Shown here: piece after piece, positions 42,632 through 54,068 of the stretch | Layout: every line of letters starts with the position of its first letter | Numbering within the stretch: position 1 is the stretch's first letter | Assembly (NCBI GenBank): GCA_963930775.1 | Contig: OZ005701.1 | Span: 4,471,669-4,535,668 of the forward strand | Direction of reading: 5' to 3' | Source of the DNA: Cliona cf. orientalis | Lineage: Eukaryota > Porifera > Demospongiae > Clionaida > Clionaidae | DNA length: 64,000 bases | Program-made: the position numbers and the translations under genes | The notes under the pieces: generated by a model | What the model was told of the DNA's origin: nothing | Databases searched by the model: none | Seen by the model: only the letters and a program-made list of their open reading frames with translations

Positions 42632-45496
42632 GGGGGGGGGGGGGGGGGGGGGGGTGGGGGAGGGAGGGGGGGACAGCCACTCTAGGAAATGTGCACAATT
42701 TCAGTAACACATGAGAATTACTAAGCACTTGAGTTCTTGTAATTCGTCTTTCTTTATTTTACCTACTATCAGTTAGTGCATATCTGCAAAGCTAACATAC
42801 AACCTGTACATGTACACTGTACATGTAATTACACCATAGTTATTCACCATTGAATAGATAGCTGCCATTTCTGATGAGTGTCCAAATGTATCTATCTGCC
42901 AAGCCACTCGAGGCCTTGCATCCTCTCCAAATGTATCCTCAACAAATTTTAGTCCTGCATATGCAAAATATTATAAAACGGCTATGAAGCATCAGGTGGA
43001 AGATCACCATGAGGAAGGGCCAGATAGACATACATTGTATTATTATATTATTCCTATGTGAATACCTTACCCAAGCTCATCTGGTCAATGATGGCATTGT
43101 AGTGAGTGCTGCCTTCATCGTTCATACACCACCCAGCATTCACAAACTCAAACTGTTTATTTTTGACAAGAGTTTTCACCTAGGAAATAAAAAGGGAGGG
43201 GGGGGGGGGTAGGGGAGATAATCACAATAATTATATCAACACAATATTATTATAATATTATTGATTATGTTGTGTACTGTCTAAGCTTACAATCTCTTTG
43301 GTAGCGGCACTCTGTTCATTCCACCATCTTGTGAAGAAGGCCATTTCAACATAGATGAATGTGCGACTCTTGTCCACCTGCAGCTGCTCAATGACAGTGT
43401 CCAGGATGTACTGGACAGCTGCATGCTGGATACTGTTGTTAGCTATTGTGTAATGCAGTATGGGGAATAAAAATTAATTATTACTGCTGGCTATTTGTAT
43501 AGCAGGAATTTTTCGTATGTCTGGCCAAATGCCCACTGAAATAAATTTTCGTATATTATTACCGTACCTTCGCGAAAGACTCTTAGAGGGCCCACTACGG
43601 AATATCGGCCCACCCCTACTTTGGGCTCAATTTCCTGCTAAGGTCTAGCATTTACTCAAATATGTGCCCATGTGTAGCTGCCCTTGAAAATCTAGCTCAA
43701 ATGGCTGGTTTTATGAGGACTGAACTTCGAATAGTCTATGTAAGATCGATAGGTATTAAACATGTAACATGCTAAACAGCCGTAAAACTACCTTTATGCC
43801 ACGTTTCAGCACAAACAAACCATCATACATGGACAGCGATTGTAGCCACGCTCGCTTAATACGGCTGCAATCAGCAACACATGGCGCCGCCCTTGCTCTG
43901 GATTGGTAATCGTGCTTGAATAAGGCTGAAATCAATAGTAGCTGCTAGCTGCTACTATTCAAATTATGAAGATAGCGTGGGTAACTTACCTGGGCGCTCT
44001 TTCGCGTATAAACGCGATACTGATACCGCAAATATCGGCCCATCTCCCAATCTTGGTCCAATGTAAGGTGCACCGCCCATGGGCCCTCTTTCGCGAGGGT
44101 ACGGTATAAGTATGTTTGACGTTGGATTATGTGGCTAATATGCATGAGCTATTAACAATAAGCTCACATACTAAACAGTATCATCTCTCTATAGCTGGTA
44201 CATCAACCGTCATGTACAGTGCTGGTAGACCACACCCATGCAGCTGACCTGCTGTCAAGATAAGCCAGCAGCACAGCACAATCAAAGGAACTTAAGACTG
44301 ATGCTGGCAGGTCTCTGTTCAAAGATTTGAAAACATACTAGCAAAGCTACTAGTAGTCACTGCTAGTCTCGTACCCAGGCTCTAGAGGGAGGGGAAAGGA
44401 GTGTCTGGTATCAATTGCATGCCACGTGACTACAACAAAGCTATGTAATCAACATTTGAATAGCGCTGTATCTCAACAGCGAAGCTATTTTATTCAATGG
44501 TGTTGTCCAGAGTAGTTCAAGTAAGCCTCATGGGGCATCCGTCTATCAAGATCAATTAAAGCTTACCTCCTACTACTTTGAGCAGTGAAAAACGAATGAG
44601 GTCAAGAATGCTCAGTAAGCCATTGCAACACAAATGCAGCTCACTCATTGCCTGAAAAACCTTCGTTATTTGGTTCTTTATGTAGTTCTGCTGAACGTTT
44701 GCCTGGATTAAAGGTCAAATACATGGATAGTATACGAAAAGATGCGCACGAAATTGATACCAGGCTCTCCTTTTCCCTCCCCCTAGAACCTGGGTACGAG
44801 GCTAAGTCACTGCATGTTGCAAGGTCAAGATTTCATGCAAATGCTTAAGTTCACTTGTATAATAGTGACTTAGCACCATATGAAGATTTCCTGCTACACA
44901 GTAAGCCTTCTTGGGTTGAAAGGTTACTCAGGTAGTACAAAAGTACATGTATGTCTAGGCCCAGCTGCACACACACAATTGTAGCCTGTTCTGACATATG
45001 AATGGGGTGGGGCTCGTTAAACTACCAAGTAATTACTTAGGGGTTGGTAAATATTTTGAATCAGATCAGCAGTGAAGTCCAAGGCAACCACTCAATCTGC
45101 TATAATAATACTTATGTTGATGTGCGCACAATAATGCACGTTTGCCATATTAAAAGGGCGAGACTACAAGGCTGAGCAAAGATAATTTGCACTTCTTTGT
45201 TGTGAAGTAATAATTTGAGGCATGCAGAAAGTACATGTATGTACGACAGTACTGTTAGCACTGTTCAGAGAAAGATTGTACCTACCTCCATAGTAGTACT
45301 CATCAACAGTCTTGAGCCAGCCAACGTCATCGTGGGTGTGAGGGACCACGTGGACATTGATAGTGTCGTTTATCTCCAGAACACGAGCTGGACGGACCTT
45401 GCCCCACCTCGACCAATCCACACTGGGAGCAGCCTGGCTGGCTAGGAGACAGCTGCACAGGCATAGCACCGTAAGGAGGACTGAAGGACTTTCCAT
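35041..45496 (-). CDS. MAN2B1: Lysosomal alpha-mannosidase (GH38), 23 exons
   Basis: Exons (minus): 45496-45286, 43442-43291, 43179-43071, 42954-42848, 42586-42383, 42166-41978, 41689-41557, 41376-41239, 40272-40233, 40158-39969, 39698-39582, 39524-39447, 39385-39239, 39088-38928, 38535-38469, 38136-38018, 37683-37582, 37359-37272, 37220-37134, 36403-36173, 35605-35459, 35343-35250, 35114-35041. All join in phase to 994 aa, close to the human length. Residues 1-22 are a signal peptide. The GH38 core keeps the zinc site and nucleophile: H55 and D57 in HTHDDVGW, D179 in QIDTFGHS (P in the usual DPFGHS is T) and the [10 protein letters not shown] histidine (about 424). The C-terminal beta domains carry [15 protein letters not shown] and AMEIRTF. 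It cleaves alpha-mannosides of N-glycans in lysosomes. Introns mostly hold MITEs; intron 5 appears to use a GC donor. It is divergent to the LDLRA gene. Confidence 0.95.
36449..36857. mobile_element. MITE in mannosidase intron, TACCGTATTCGCTCGATC ends
   Basis: TACCGTATTCGCTCGATCAG on the left and, inverted, TACCATATTCGCTCGATCAG on the right bound 409 bp. The inner part has repeated TAGTCGCCGCTCTCGAA units. It lies between mannosidase exons 20 and 19 and is non-coding. Confidence 0.75.
37045..37125 (-). pseudogene. Decayed partial copy of mannosidase exon 20
   Basis: This intronic stretch sits next to exon 19 and matches the inner part of exon 20 (about 36225-36315). Shared blocks are ACATTGTCTTGTTGG, then GTGTACYGTC, GTTGGAGAG or ATTGGAGAG, and CACACCCCATATTT. 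Small deletions break the frame. It translates piecemeal to NSTVY and LMMNPHPIF as in the real exon. It is a dead internal duplication. Confidence 0.75.
37766..37980. mobile_element. Degenerate TACCGTATAGTGGGAAACTT-type MITE
   Basis: It starts TACCGTATAGTGGGAAACTT in the mannosidase intron before exon 17. Paired CGCCAAAGTTA/TTTGGTGA motifs and an eroded CTATACGATA right end mark it as a relative of the 30020 family. Confidence 0.5.
38221..38465. repeat. AGCCTCGTTCCCAGG foldback in mannosidase intron
   Basis: GTAGCCTCGTTCCCAGGC at the left is mirrored by GCCTGGAAACGGGGCTAC at the right, with CTCTCCTTTT-rich arms. CCATACCTGT flanks both sides, so the second copy overlaps the true exon-15 donor (38468) and the first is a duplicated donor-like sequence. 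Confidence 0.6.
40298..40897 (-). mobile_element. Full-length ACCCC-headed element in mannosidase intron 8
   Basis: On the minus strand it begins ACCCCGTGCGCATGTGC and ends GGGGTATGTGCTCTACAG plus AGCTCTAGTTT. It shares the inner GGCACCTGAGCGACTCG and ACAATGAATCAGTCG blocks with the copy at 16815-17382. It is non-coding and 600 bp. Confidence 0.75.
42591..42660. repeat. (GA)n plus poly-G tract at exon 5 acceptor
   Basis: About 17 GA dinucleotides followed by about 22 G lie immediately upstream of mannosidase exon 5. On the transcribed strand this reads as C-run, (CT)n, then TTTCAG, so the microsatellite itself supplies the polypyrimidine tract. Confidence 0.85.
43560..44106. mobile_element. 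MITE in mannosidase intron 1, CCCTCGCGAAAG ends
   Basis: TACCGTACCTTCGCGAAAG on the left and, inverted, TACCGTACCCTCGCGAAAG on the right; inner GGCCCA motifs pair too. It is 547 bp and the same family as 10860-11396. Confidence 0.75.
44367..44807. repeat. CTCGTACCCAGG-ended foldback in mannosidase intron 1
   Basis: TCTCGTACCCAGGCTCTAG with GGGAGGGGAAAGGAG (left) is mirrored by CTCCTTTTCCCTCCCC and CTAGAACCTGGGTACGAG (right). It is a longer member of the AGCCTCGTCCCCAGG group, about 440 bp, with no coding content. Confidence 0.65.
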
Positions 45497-45637
45497 ACTG
45501 ACTCTGCTCTGCTGTCAATTTGAAAAACCGCACCCATGCAATAGTATGTCAACAGTGAGCATGCGCAGAATGATTCGTGTGTATTATAGTATTAGTTGCT
45601 ATTATAGTCAACGTCTGTTTATCTGACATCTATTAGC
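45497..45637. promoter_or_regulatory. Divergent promoter, mannosidase / LDLRA gene
   Basis: Only 141 bp separate the two start codons. The interval contains GAGCATGCGCAGAATGAT (from 45557), an NRF-1-like GCATGCGC, which is conserved exactly in the duplicated segment (53985 onward). TATTATAGTA-like AT-rich sequence lies nearer the LDLRA side. Shared regulation is inferred from the arrangement. Confidence 0.55.
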
Positions 45638-48600
45638 ATGGCTCTTTGGACGATATGGAAATCGCTGTTCATGATGTTGTTTTCATTGGAATCCGGGATA
45701 CTGGGTAAGCCCAATATATTGGTGTTATCTACGTAAGCCCATTCAGTGCTTTATAGTTATAGTATCAGGACACCATGCATGGTCCCTGCTACATTGAATA
45801 GTATACAAAACTACCCCTGAAATGAGGGCACCTCTTTTAAATAGGACACTTTAAGACGTCCCAAGGGTATCCTGAATAGAGGGATTCCACTATATGCATG
45901 CAGTAGGCAGATTTAATTTTATGTTGCTGTGTGTGCGCTGTGAATAAAATTGCACCATTTAAATGACCATGCCCATTCTATCTGGCAGGAAAAACTTAGA
46001 GTGTAGGGGTACACTCTTTCCTGCCTGAAAAACGGAGGCAGGCATAGGCTAAATTTAGTGTGGGAGTACACTTGGACCTTGCCTCCATTTATCAGGCACA
46101 CGAGTTGTGGATGGACCTTGCTCGTTTGCTGCCCACTATATTTAGGCAGCAAAGAGTGCAGAGCCTAGGGATACACTCTTTCCTGCCCATATTTAAATTA
46201 AAAGGGCAGCAAAGAGTGCAGGGGCACACTCTTTCAGTGTTCAGTGTGTTCTGCATGTTTCATTGTGTAAATTTGACGAGTCGCATGTGTTCAGTGTATC
46301 CAACTGCATATGTTTGGGGTGTTATTTGAGTGTTTCTGCATGCCTGTATGTTTTCTGCTTAATTCTGTGTTCTGTGTGATTTCAGTGTTCCATGTGACCA
46401 GTGTATTTTAAGTTTGCTATTTGTTCAGTGTGTCCTAGTAGTGTTTCTTTTTTTTTATTCCATGTACTTTGTGTTGTGATTTGATCGAGATTATAATATT
46501 ACGTCTTCTGTGGGTGCTTTAAGTTCAATGTATACTGTGTCCGCATGTTTTGTATATTGATTGTGATTTGAGTGTTGCATACGAGAGTGTTCCATGTGTT
46601 TTAATTGTGTGTATTATAATTTGAGACTACAGTGTGTCCTATAGTGAATTATTGTATCATGCATGCTATGTTCAGTGTGTCCACTGTGCTCCATCACTAT
46701 TTAATGTGTGTACATATGGATGGTGCATTACGAATCACCACACATGATATAACTATTCTATCTTTAATGGCTACTTGCAACCTTGCATGTACAGATCGAG
46801 TTATGAATGTAAAATCAAAACAATAATTGAAATCTGATAGCCTTTAATCTTGCAAGAGATGATGTATGAATGGAAATTATACTTCTAAACAGCAGTTTTG
46901 GGCACTTTCTTCTTGGCCAGGTGCTTCTGTAAATTGGAATATCAGGGCTCTTTAATTATTGTGAACTATATTATTGTACCCACTGCATGGCTGTTTCATA
47001 TTTTTTTATTATGTGCCATCTGGCCCATGGCATCAATGATTATTATACTTGCAAGATAGAAGCCATCATCAATGACTGAGATATGATTGGCCATTGCTTA
47101 CTGAAAACTCCCTCATGAAAGCATATATGGATAGCTAATTAAGAACCTAGACAGTGATCACCCTTTATGGTTATGTATGTACATATAGTGCAAGCCATGT
47201 ATACTTCAAACTGAATATGGAAAGTGAAAGCTGGAATAGTATCAGTGATATATGGAGGAGTATACAATATAGGCCAACATAAGAATGCCATTGTGGTAAA
47301 CAGGTGTGATGACTTAGCAATGCTATCAACATAATAATAGCTGCTCTCTTAATTACATTTTAGTGATATAGTTGGTACTATGACGTACACCACTTAGTAG
47401 GGATTGCCAGGAGATGACCATAACATTGGCCAAAATTGTCAAATTGTAAGCCTTTAGGCTTCATATTTATGAATCACAAATATGAAGCCTAAAGGCTTAC
47501 AATGATTGTGAAGTTGGGCTGATATCTCATCCAATGGCCAACAATATGTCAATGAATCACCATAGCCATGCATGGAGGTACAAACAAGCAGTTCGAGTGT
47601 AGAAAGCAACCTTATTGCTGTCAGTGTAACAAGGTTTTGAATTCCCAATTCCATCTCTGTTTCCAACTTTCACAGATGTCTATAAAATGACGATAGCAAC
47701 AAGTATAATACTACACATCTATAGCTGTATAGCAATGAGTACCAAAATACATGACATTGTACATGTACCATCACTGTGATAGTGACTATAAAAAGCATTC
47801 GTTCTCACTTTCTTATATATACACAATGTCATAATGGCATTATAGTTCGTAAATGCATGTGAATATCTTTCTATTAATTTGTATTCATGTAATGACATAA
47901 TAATATAATAATACGCAGCTGAAGTCCCCTGTTATGACTCTCAAGGTTTGCAGTGGAAATGCTTGAGTACAGGTAAAAAGGAATGCTACAAATAATAAGT
48001 ATCATGCACAAAAAGGGTTACCATCAGCCCCCTGCATGGGAGAGAGAGCGTTAGTTTTGTCCACTGTGGGTATTATAGCTATGAATTTTGGCTGCTTTTA
48101 TTCCCCACGTGCACGGGGAATAAGTTTGTGAAAAGCACTGAATTTACCAAGCAAAAGTAGCAGGGACGACTGTAGGGCAGATAGAAGCTGCTGGGAACTC
48201 GAGTACCGATGAAAGCAGTCTAGTTTCCAGACAAAACGTTCACAGGTAAGGTCAATCTGAAAGTGGGTGTGACCGATCATGAAAAGTGGGGGGGCGGGAG
48301 GGGGCCATAGCCCCCTGACCCCCAGGGTGCGACGCCCATGTGTTACAGTATGGGCAAAATGTAGCCTCGTCCCCAGCTAGCCTCCCCTTCTCTCGCGTGC
48401 GTTGAAAAAGATCGGGGAGGCTGGGGACGAGGCTAGGCAAAATGCATGTTGTATGCATTGCAGCTTGTCATAATAAGCATCCTCAGTGCATGTAGCAGGA
48501 GTAACAGGCAAGTGACATGCATTTTTCATGCCAAAAACGTGTGTGCTAACATATCATTGTTTGTTCTGAATCTCTCGACATTTATTTTAAACGTATATGC

Positions 48601-50523
48601 TGACCCCACCCCACCTAGATCTAAATAATAATATGTGTATACACGAATGAGCACTTTGAAAAGCAATTTTTAATCCTTAAATGTTTTATGCATGTTATTA
48701 CATACATGTCATGTGACGTGCATGCATGGTTTTCCATGCATGTTACATGAAACATGCATAGAACCTGCATATGACATCCACCAAGGTTAGTGCATGTCAT
48801 CACCTGAATTGTGTATGACATGCACAAAATTTCATATAAGGAATCCCGAGATCCAGTAGAGATCTGCATGTGGATCAGAATATAATAGAAATCTATTAGC
48901 TATACAGATTATAAATATTTTTTTATTGTACATAGTATGTCCAGAGGGCATGTGGAAGTGTCACACCACAAATACCTGCATCTGGAATGATCAGCGATGT
49001 AATGGTCAGGTCAACTGTGCAAATGATGAAAGCGATGAAGAAAACTGTCGTATGTAATAAGTGTTAATATTAAGTTAACAGCAGGTATTATTATTATCAT
49101 TCTACTTCCTGAATGCCTGCCCTCACTCATTGCAACCTACAGCTACGATAGGTGTAGCCTCATCCCTAGGCCTTGGGATGAGGCTACTATAGGCCTGGCC
49201 TTTCTCCCTCCCATAGTTAAAGCATGTAGCCATATCATTTAGTGTCCCCTCCTGGAAATTTATATATAGGCAATAATATTTTACATTTCCTGGTGAGGCA
49301 TTGCAATATTATAGACGTAGATGTAGAGCTCTGAAACTTTAAGTAACTGTTGGTGTTCTTATATTATTACCTACTTTTATGGAGGAATCTAAGTCTTGCT
49401 ATTGTTTTATAATAATTATTATTATAGTTCGCTGTAAAGGCTTCAGCTTTCATTGTAATAATAACAAATGTATCTCTGAGTTTCTGACTTGTAATGGTAA
49501 AGATGACTGTGGAGATAACAGTGATGAAACTGCAAATTGTCCACCAGGTATACCTTATTATGATGCGCTGGTATTAGATTATTATTATTATTATACCAAA
49601 TAAGAATCTTCTTGTGATGATCTCTACTATTGGAAGTGCAAAGATACTGGTAAATGTATACTAGATAGCAATCGATGCAATGGAGAAGTGGATTGCAATG
49701 ATGGAAGTGATGAAGTCAATTGTGGTGAGTCAAGTCCCCTACATGATTGAATACAATTGTGCTACAGACAGTGGCTAACGTACAATGTCACGTACAATAA
49801 CTTATATTACAGGCACTTGTTCATTTGTGATTAATTTTGGTAATGACTCTCCATAGTTGCCAACCTGAAAAATTCATTTTGTAGGGTGAAGTTAAGGATT
49901 TTGCAGGATTTGTGCCTGTTTTGCAGCAGGACATTTGAATAATAATTATTCAGCTTTTCAGTAGTTAATGTACCGGTATTAGCTATAATACTAATCCATG
50001 CATGATGGCAAAAATGCAGGATTTGGTAAAAACATGAAGGAAAAATGTGCTAAATGAAGGACAATCCTGCAAAATCAGGGACAGTTGGCAAGTATGACTT
50101 TCTCCTCTTTTTGATGTAGATGCTTGCAAAGATAATGCTTTCCTATGCAAAAACCGCAAGTGTATTTCAATCTCACTTGTATGTAATGAAATCAACAACT
50201 GTGGAGATGACAGTGATGAATCATGCTTCATCCCTAATACTGGTCTACCTCCCGATGTGTCCCTCGTTACTAATACAGTCGGCAAATTCATTGGAGGAGT
50301 AATTGGTGGTGCAGCAGGCTTTATCGTGTTACTTGTTGCTATCATCGTCATTATAATTGTCATATGTGTCTGTAATAAGAGGTGCCCCTTATACAAGCGG
50401 AGACAGAGAGAACAGCCACCAGTTGTGGTAATTGATGGAGCCCAGCCAGCTCCTGAAGAAAATGCCCATGAGAGTCTTTCATTGATGAACAATGACCAAT
50501 GTAACACCCAAAAAGGTGCATAA
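45638..50523 (+). CDS. Four-LDLRA single-pass membrane protein, copy A
   Basis: Five exons: 45638-45704, 48936-49049, 49428-49547, 49605-49724 and 50120-50523. All junctions are phase 1, giving 274 aa. Exon 1 is a signal peptide ([15 protein letters not shown]...). Exons 2-4 each encode one LDL-receptor class A module with six cysteines and acidic SDE calcium motifs ([27 protein letters not shown]). Exon 5 encodes a fourth module (DDSDESC), a Gly-rich hinge, a transmembrane helix ([18 protein letters not shown]) and a short cytosolic tail ([15 protein letters not shown]...). It is probably a cell-surface receptor or adhesion protein of unknown ligand. The final AAA-GGT-GCA-TAA could also be read as a donor, so a longer splice form is possible. 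It starts 141 bp from the divergent mannosidase gene. A truncated paralog follows at 54069. Confidence 0.88.
47446..47501. repeat. 56-bp palindrome with TAAGCCTTTAGGCTTC arms
   Basis: TTGTAAGCCTTTAGGCTTCA continues to ATATTT and, after a short ATGAATCAC loop, returns as the exact complement. The arms are about 23 bp. No flanking duplication was recognised. Confidence 0.75.
48075..48345 (-). repeat. Dispersed ~240-bp repeat, copy 2
   Basis: Inverted relative to the copy at 34385-34625. It shares the ACTCGAGTT and AGCAGCTTCTATCTGCCC blocks and the GGGCGTCGCACCC end. It lies in LDLRA gene A intron 1. Confidence 0.65.
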
Positions 50524-51759
50524 TATTATAGCATTGTTATATTACTTTCCAACAATATACAGCCTATATACTCTGGCCACGCAAGACTATAATATATTAT
50601 ACTAACTTAGTTAATTAAATAGAGGTCCCCTACATTATTCTTCTGCTTATACTTAAACTCTAAATTTTATATATGCATGTAGGCATTGAAGATAATCATA
50701 GCCGGTGCAGAGGGATTGTGCATTGCCATGACGATTGGTATTCTAATATCTACCTAGATTATTAGTCATTACAACAGTGACAGTCATGTAAGCAGTAATT
50801 CGTATCAATTAATAGATATATTACACTCTATAGTTTATGTTGCTGCTCTATTGTAGTATAGTATAGTATAGTCATAATAAGTATTGCTATAATATTATTA
50901 TTATGTGATTTTTAGTTAATGATATCAGCCATGGATAGCAATAATAATTAATTTACCCTTGGCATGGGTCATAGTGTGCTAGCTGCTACAAACAAACTTG
51001 ATTCCTATATACATCCAATTGAAGTGCAGTGAAATCAAGTTTCTAAAACAGTTTTCTTGGAGGTGACTTATGCCCAGTTGTGTTACTCAGGCTCTCTGTG
51101 GGTAGATAAATTCGAACTAGTTGATCATGAACTAGATGAGATCATGAGGCAAAAAGTGACAGTAATTTTGCAGAGCTGTTGTGTAGAGTGAGAACTAATG
51201 ATTGCACACCTGAAATCTAGGGTACTAACAGCTGTTTGTCCAAATTATCCCACCCATGTCTGATGTCGAACAGCTTGGCCCCATAGTGTGAACATATGGA
51301 CAGCTTCTCCTCTTGCTCTGTTAATATAACAAGGCCATCTGATACATCAATATTTGCTACAACAATAATACGTGCACCAATAGCTAGCTTATATTAAGGT
51401 TACCACGAAGGCCACCAGTTTCATTTCTATATATATTCTCAGATAGACTTTGCAGATCAATGTGTGTGGTTTGCCCATGCAGCTACAGCATCTGTAGGTT
51501 TCCCTATGCAGTACCTTTGGGTAAACATCAAGTGGTATTTTATGCAAAACGTAAATGTGGCTCTGAAATTCCACTGACACTATATAGCTTGGGCAACCAT
51601 CATACATGTAAGGCCTCACACTAGATGAAATAGCATAAAGGGTGGCAGATTCAATGCCGGGCAAGCCTACGTAGCATTCAGTCAAGTCAAAACATTTCAA
51701 GGGCTGCATAATATTTTTAATTTCAATGCCACTTCCATTAAAAAAAGGAGTGATAAATT

Positions 51760-52310
51760 ATGCATAGGGAAATGATCAGATTGAACACAAAGTTGCTACC
51801 ACCTGTGCCTAAGCTACAATGTCATGACAACCATGTTATAATTGCATTATTGAATGCGAGATCAATCGTTGTTAAACTGCCTGACATAGTATGTGATGGT
51901 AACCTCAAATACGTATACACTAGTATACTGTGCTTTTGTGAGTCATGGCTAACTCCACCAGTGCCTTTCTCTGTAGTGCAAAAAACAAAATTAATAGCTA
52001 TCAGATATGATAGAGCATCAGGGGACAACAAAGGTGGAGTTATGACTAGTGTTCCTGAACGTATGCAACTGACTAACACTCACAGATACACATCCAATCA
52101 TAATTATGAATGGCATTGAAGCAATGAGTATATTAGGCTACTTTTAGCAAAATTAATAACAGACCAATCCAGATAGCACTATTATACAGGTCACCTAGTA
52201 TACCATTGCAAACATTGACAAGCTTACTATCCAGAGTACTGAATCATGTCTCTACATCAAGCTTACCATCTATTGTTCTAGGTGACTTTAACAAGTATGC
52301 ATGCGGATAC
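51760..52310 (+). pseudogene. Dead LINE fragment (AP endonuclease domain)
   Basis: The plus frame from 51760 reads VIIALLNARSIVVKLPDI, then SILCFCESWLTPP and GDNKGGVM. Those are the start of an apurinic-like endonuclease of a non-LTR retrotransposon. After stops near 52117-52160 a further frame gives IALLYRSPSIPLQTL and SIVLGDFN, the conserved GDFN motif. The rest of the element is missing. It is inactive; whether it is the same family as the 27903-28779 fragment cannot be told because the domains do not overlap. Confidence 0.75.
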
Positions 52311-52739
52311 ACTTGACAATGTATACTGGAAGTGCATGTGATAATACCATTAATAAGGGGCTTGGTTATAATATTCTGCTACACTTTTAGGCCAGGTATG
52401 ACCTCTTGAATATGAAACTCCACAGCTGTAGCGTAGTCAAGGTCATGTTTTGACATAAGGAGATGTACCATTGCTTACAACAATATGCATTGTATTAATC
52501 AAGAGCATCAACATTTCTGACTATAAACAGAATCGTGTGGCTTAGCTATACCTCATTATACAGCACATCATATGCCATACTTCCTTCAAAGTATATATGA
52601 ATGTGAGCAAGTCATATATTATATATATAGTACTTAACTTCTTCCACCTGCATGTGCATGCATGGTATCATAATATGATAATTATAATATTATTATTATG
52701 ATAATAATTATTATTATAGTTAGTTATACTGCATGTACT

Positions 52740-52905
52740 TAGCCTCGTCCCCAGGCCCTCTCTTGATCTCCCAGCTTTTAATGCTTTTTGCGTGCAACAT
52801 TAAAAGCTGGGAGATTGAGAGAGGGCCTGGGGACGAGGCCTCCCACATTTAGCATGCAACATTAACAGCTGGGAGATCGAGAGAGGGGCTGGGGATGAGG
52901 CTAAC
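52740..52905. repeat. AGCCTCGTCCCCAGGCC palindromes
   Basis: TAGCCTCGTCCCCAGGCCCT with TCTCCCAGCTTTTAATG is followed by its complement (CATTAAAAGCTGGGAGAT to GGGGACGAGGC). A second inverted half-copy follows at about 52858-52902. Relatives are at 4666-4701, 38221-38465, 44367-44807 and 48362-48436. Confidence 0.75.
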
Positions 52906-53684
52906 ATGTACTTGATTCTTACCATATCAGGCAGGAACACATTCAACGGCCATTGATGGATGTTGTAGTAGCAAAGTTTTCTCTTCTGCTTAGTAGTGGT
53001 TATTTTGATGAACTGACAGTAGTGAATTTTGGCCTGTGTTATCTTCACAATTCAGAAGGGCAATCCATAATCTATAGGTATATGTATACAGTTTAAAAGT
53101 TACTATAAATGCATGCATGTACCTCTGCTGATTTTATAGTGTTTCTGAATCAGATATAAGTGGCTAAATGTAGAGACCGTCACAACATTTGCCACAGATC
53201 ACGATCATCTATACTGTATAACAGCAAGTAGTAGTAATAGTGCATGTGTATCCAGAGGCAATATAAATTAGCTTATCACATGAGCCATATGTATATACCT
53301 TTAGCATAATAGATGCACTGAATTTTAATCCAAGATGAAAGTGCATCGTACATGATAATAATAAACATTATTATTAACACGCTGCAATTGTCATACTGAT
53401 TATCATGAAGGTCACTCTTTCTCCATGCTAATTTTATTGCATCCCGATTGGATACTTCAAGGAGTATTTCATCAGCTCAAGTTTTGTTTAAAATCTGGAA
53501 TTAACTGGAATGCACTTTTTCGGTATCTAATTCTGCAATGTATTAAATATGTAGGTACATCATCACAGGTATTATAATATGTACCTAGTTTGATTGTGTA
53601 CGCACTATATTGACGACCTTTTACCATATGCACCATATCGATTCGAGCCTAGCCATGCAGTATGCACGAGAACGCTGTTAGCAC

Positions 53685-53955
53685 AGTTTAGAGAAAGATT
53701 GCACCTATCTCCATAGTAGTACTCATCAACAGCGCAGTTTTGAACCAGCCAACGTCATCGTGGGTGTGAGGATAGTCATAGATAATTTAGACTATGCGTA
53801 GTCTAAATTATCTATGGGATAGTGTCGTTGATCTCCAGAATACTGGCTGGACGGACCTTGCCCCACCTCGACCAATCCACACTGGGAGCAATCTGGCTGT
53901 CAAGGAGACAGCGGCACAGGCATAGCACCGCAAGGAGGACCGAAGGACTTTCCAT
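53685..53955 (-). pseudogene. Dead copy of mannosidase exon 1
   Basis: The start codon (53955) and most of the signal peptide and WGKVRP region are preserved ([14 protein letters not shown]..., then [14 protein letters not shown]). The copy has a 40-bp palindrome inserted at 53777-53816, a small insertion before AACCAGCC, and loss of the block encoding [17 protein letters not shown] sequence. No downstream mannosidase exons follow in the segment. It cannot make an enzyme. Confidence 0.85.
53777..53816. mobile_element. 40-bp CATAGAT palindrome inserted in dead exon
   Basis: A perfect palindrome starting CATAGATAATTTAGACTATG. It is flanked by identical 7-bp duplications GGATAGT (53770-53776 and 53817-53823). 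The intact paralogous exon at 45340-45370 reads TTGATAGTGTCG with no insert, so the insertion happened after the segmental duplication. Confidence 0.8.
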
Positions 53956-54068
53956 ACTGAACCATGCAAGCTCAATTCAACATTGAGCATGCGCAGAATG
54001 ATCAATTATTGAGCCTGTAGTCAGTTGTCACTCGAGAAATTATTATACTGCTAAGTCTGTTTATTAAC

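Larger units (their letters stand above)
45705..48935 (+). other. Intron 1 of LDLRA gene A
   Basis: The 3.2-kb intron contains repeated ACTCTTTCCTGCC / GCAGCAAAGAGTGCAG blocks (about 45985-46235) that are also present in the duplicated segment. It also holds a degenerate TG-rich TTCAGTGTGT tract (about 46235-46690), a perfect palindrome at 47446-47501, the dispersed repeat at 48075-48345 and a GTAGCCTCGTCCCCAG hairpin at 48362-48436. No LDLRA exon is missed here as far as I can see. Confidence 0.6.
50524..53664. other. Intergenic region between the duplicated segments
   Basis: 50524-51040 is the 3' flank shared with copy B. 51760-52310 is a LINE endonuclease remnant. 52740-52905 holds two AGCCTCGTCCCCAGGCC palindromes. 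A minus-strand open frame at 51389-51709 (106 aa) has no recognisable domain and I do not call it a gene. 52910-53660 is AT-rich without definable features. Confidence 0.55.

Noticed and set aside
51389..51709. 106-aa minus-strand open frame
   Set aside because: No recognisable domain, no neighbouring exon and no repeat homolog in the window; the length alone is not convincing.
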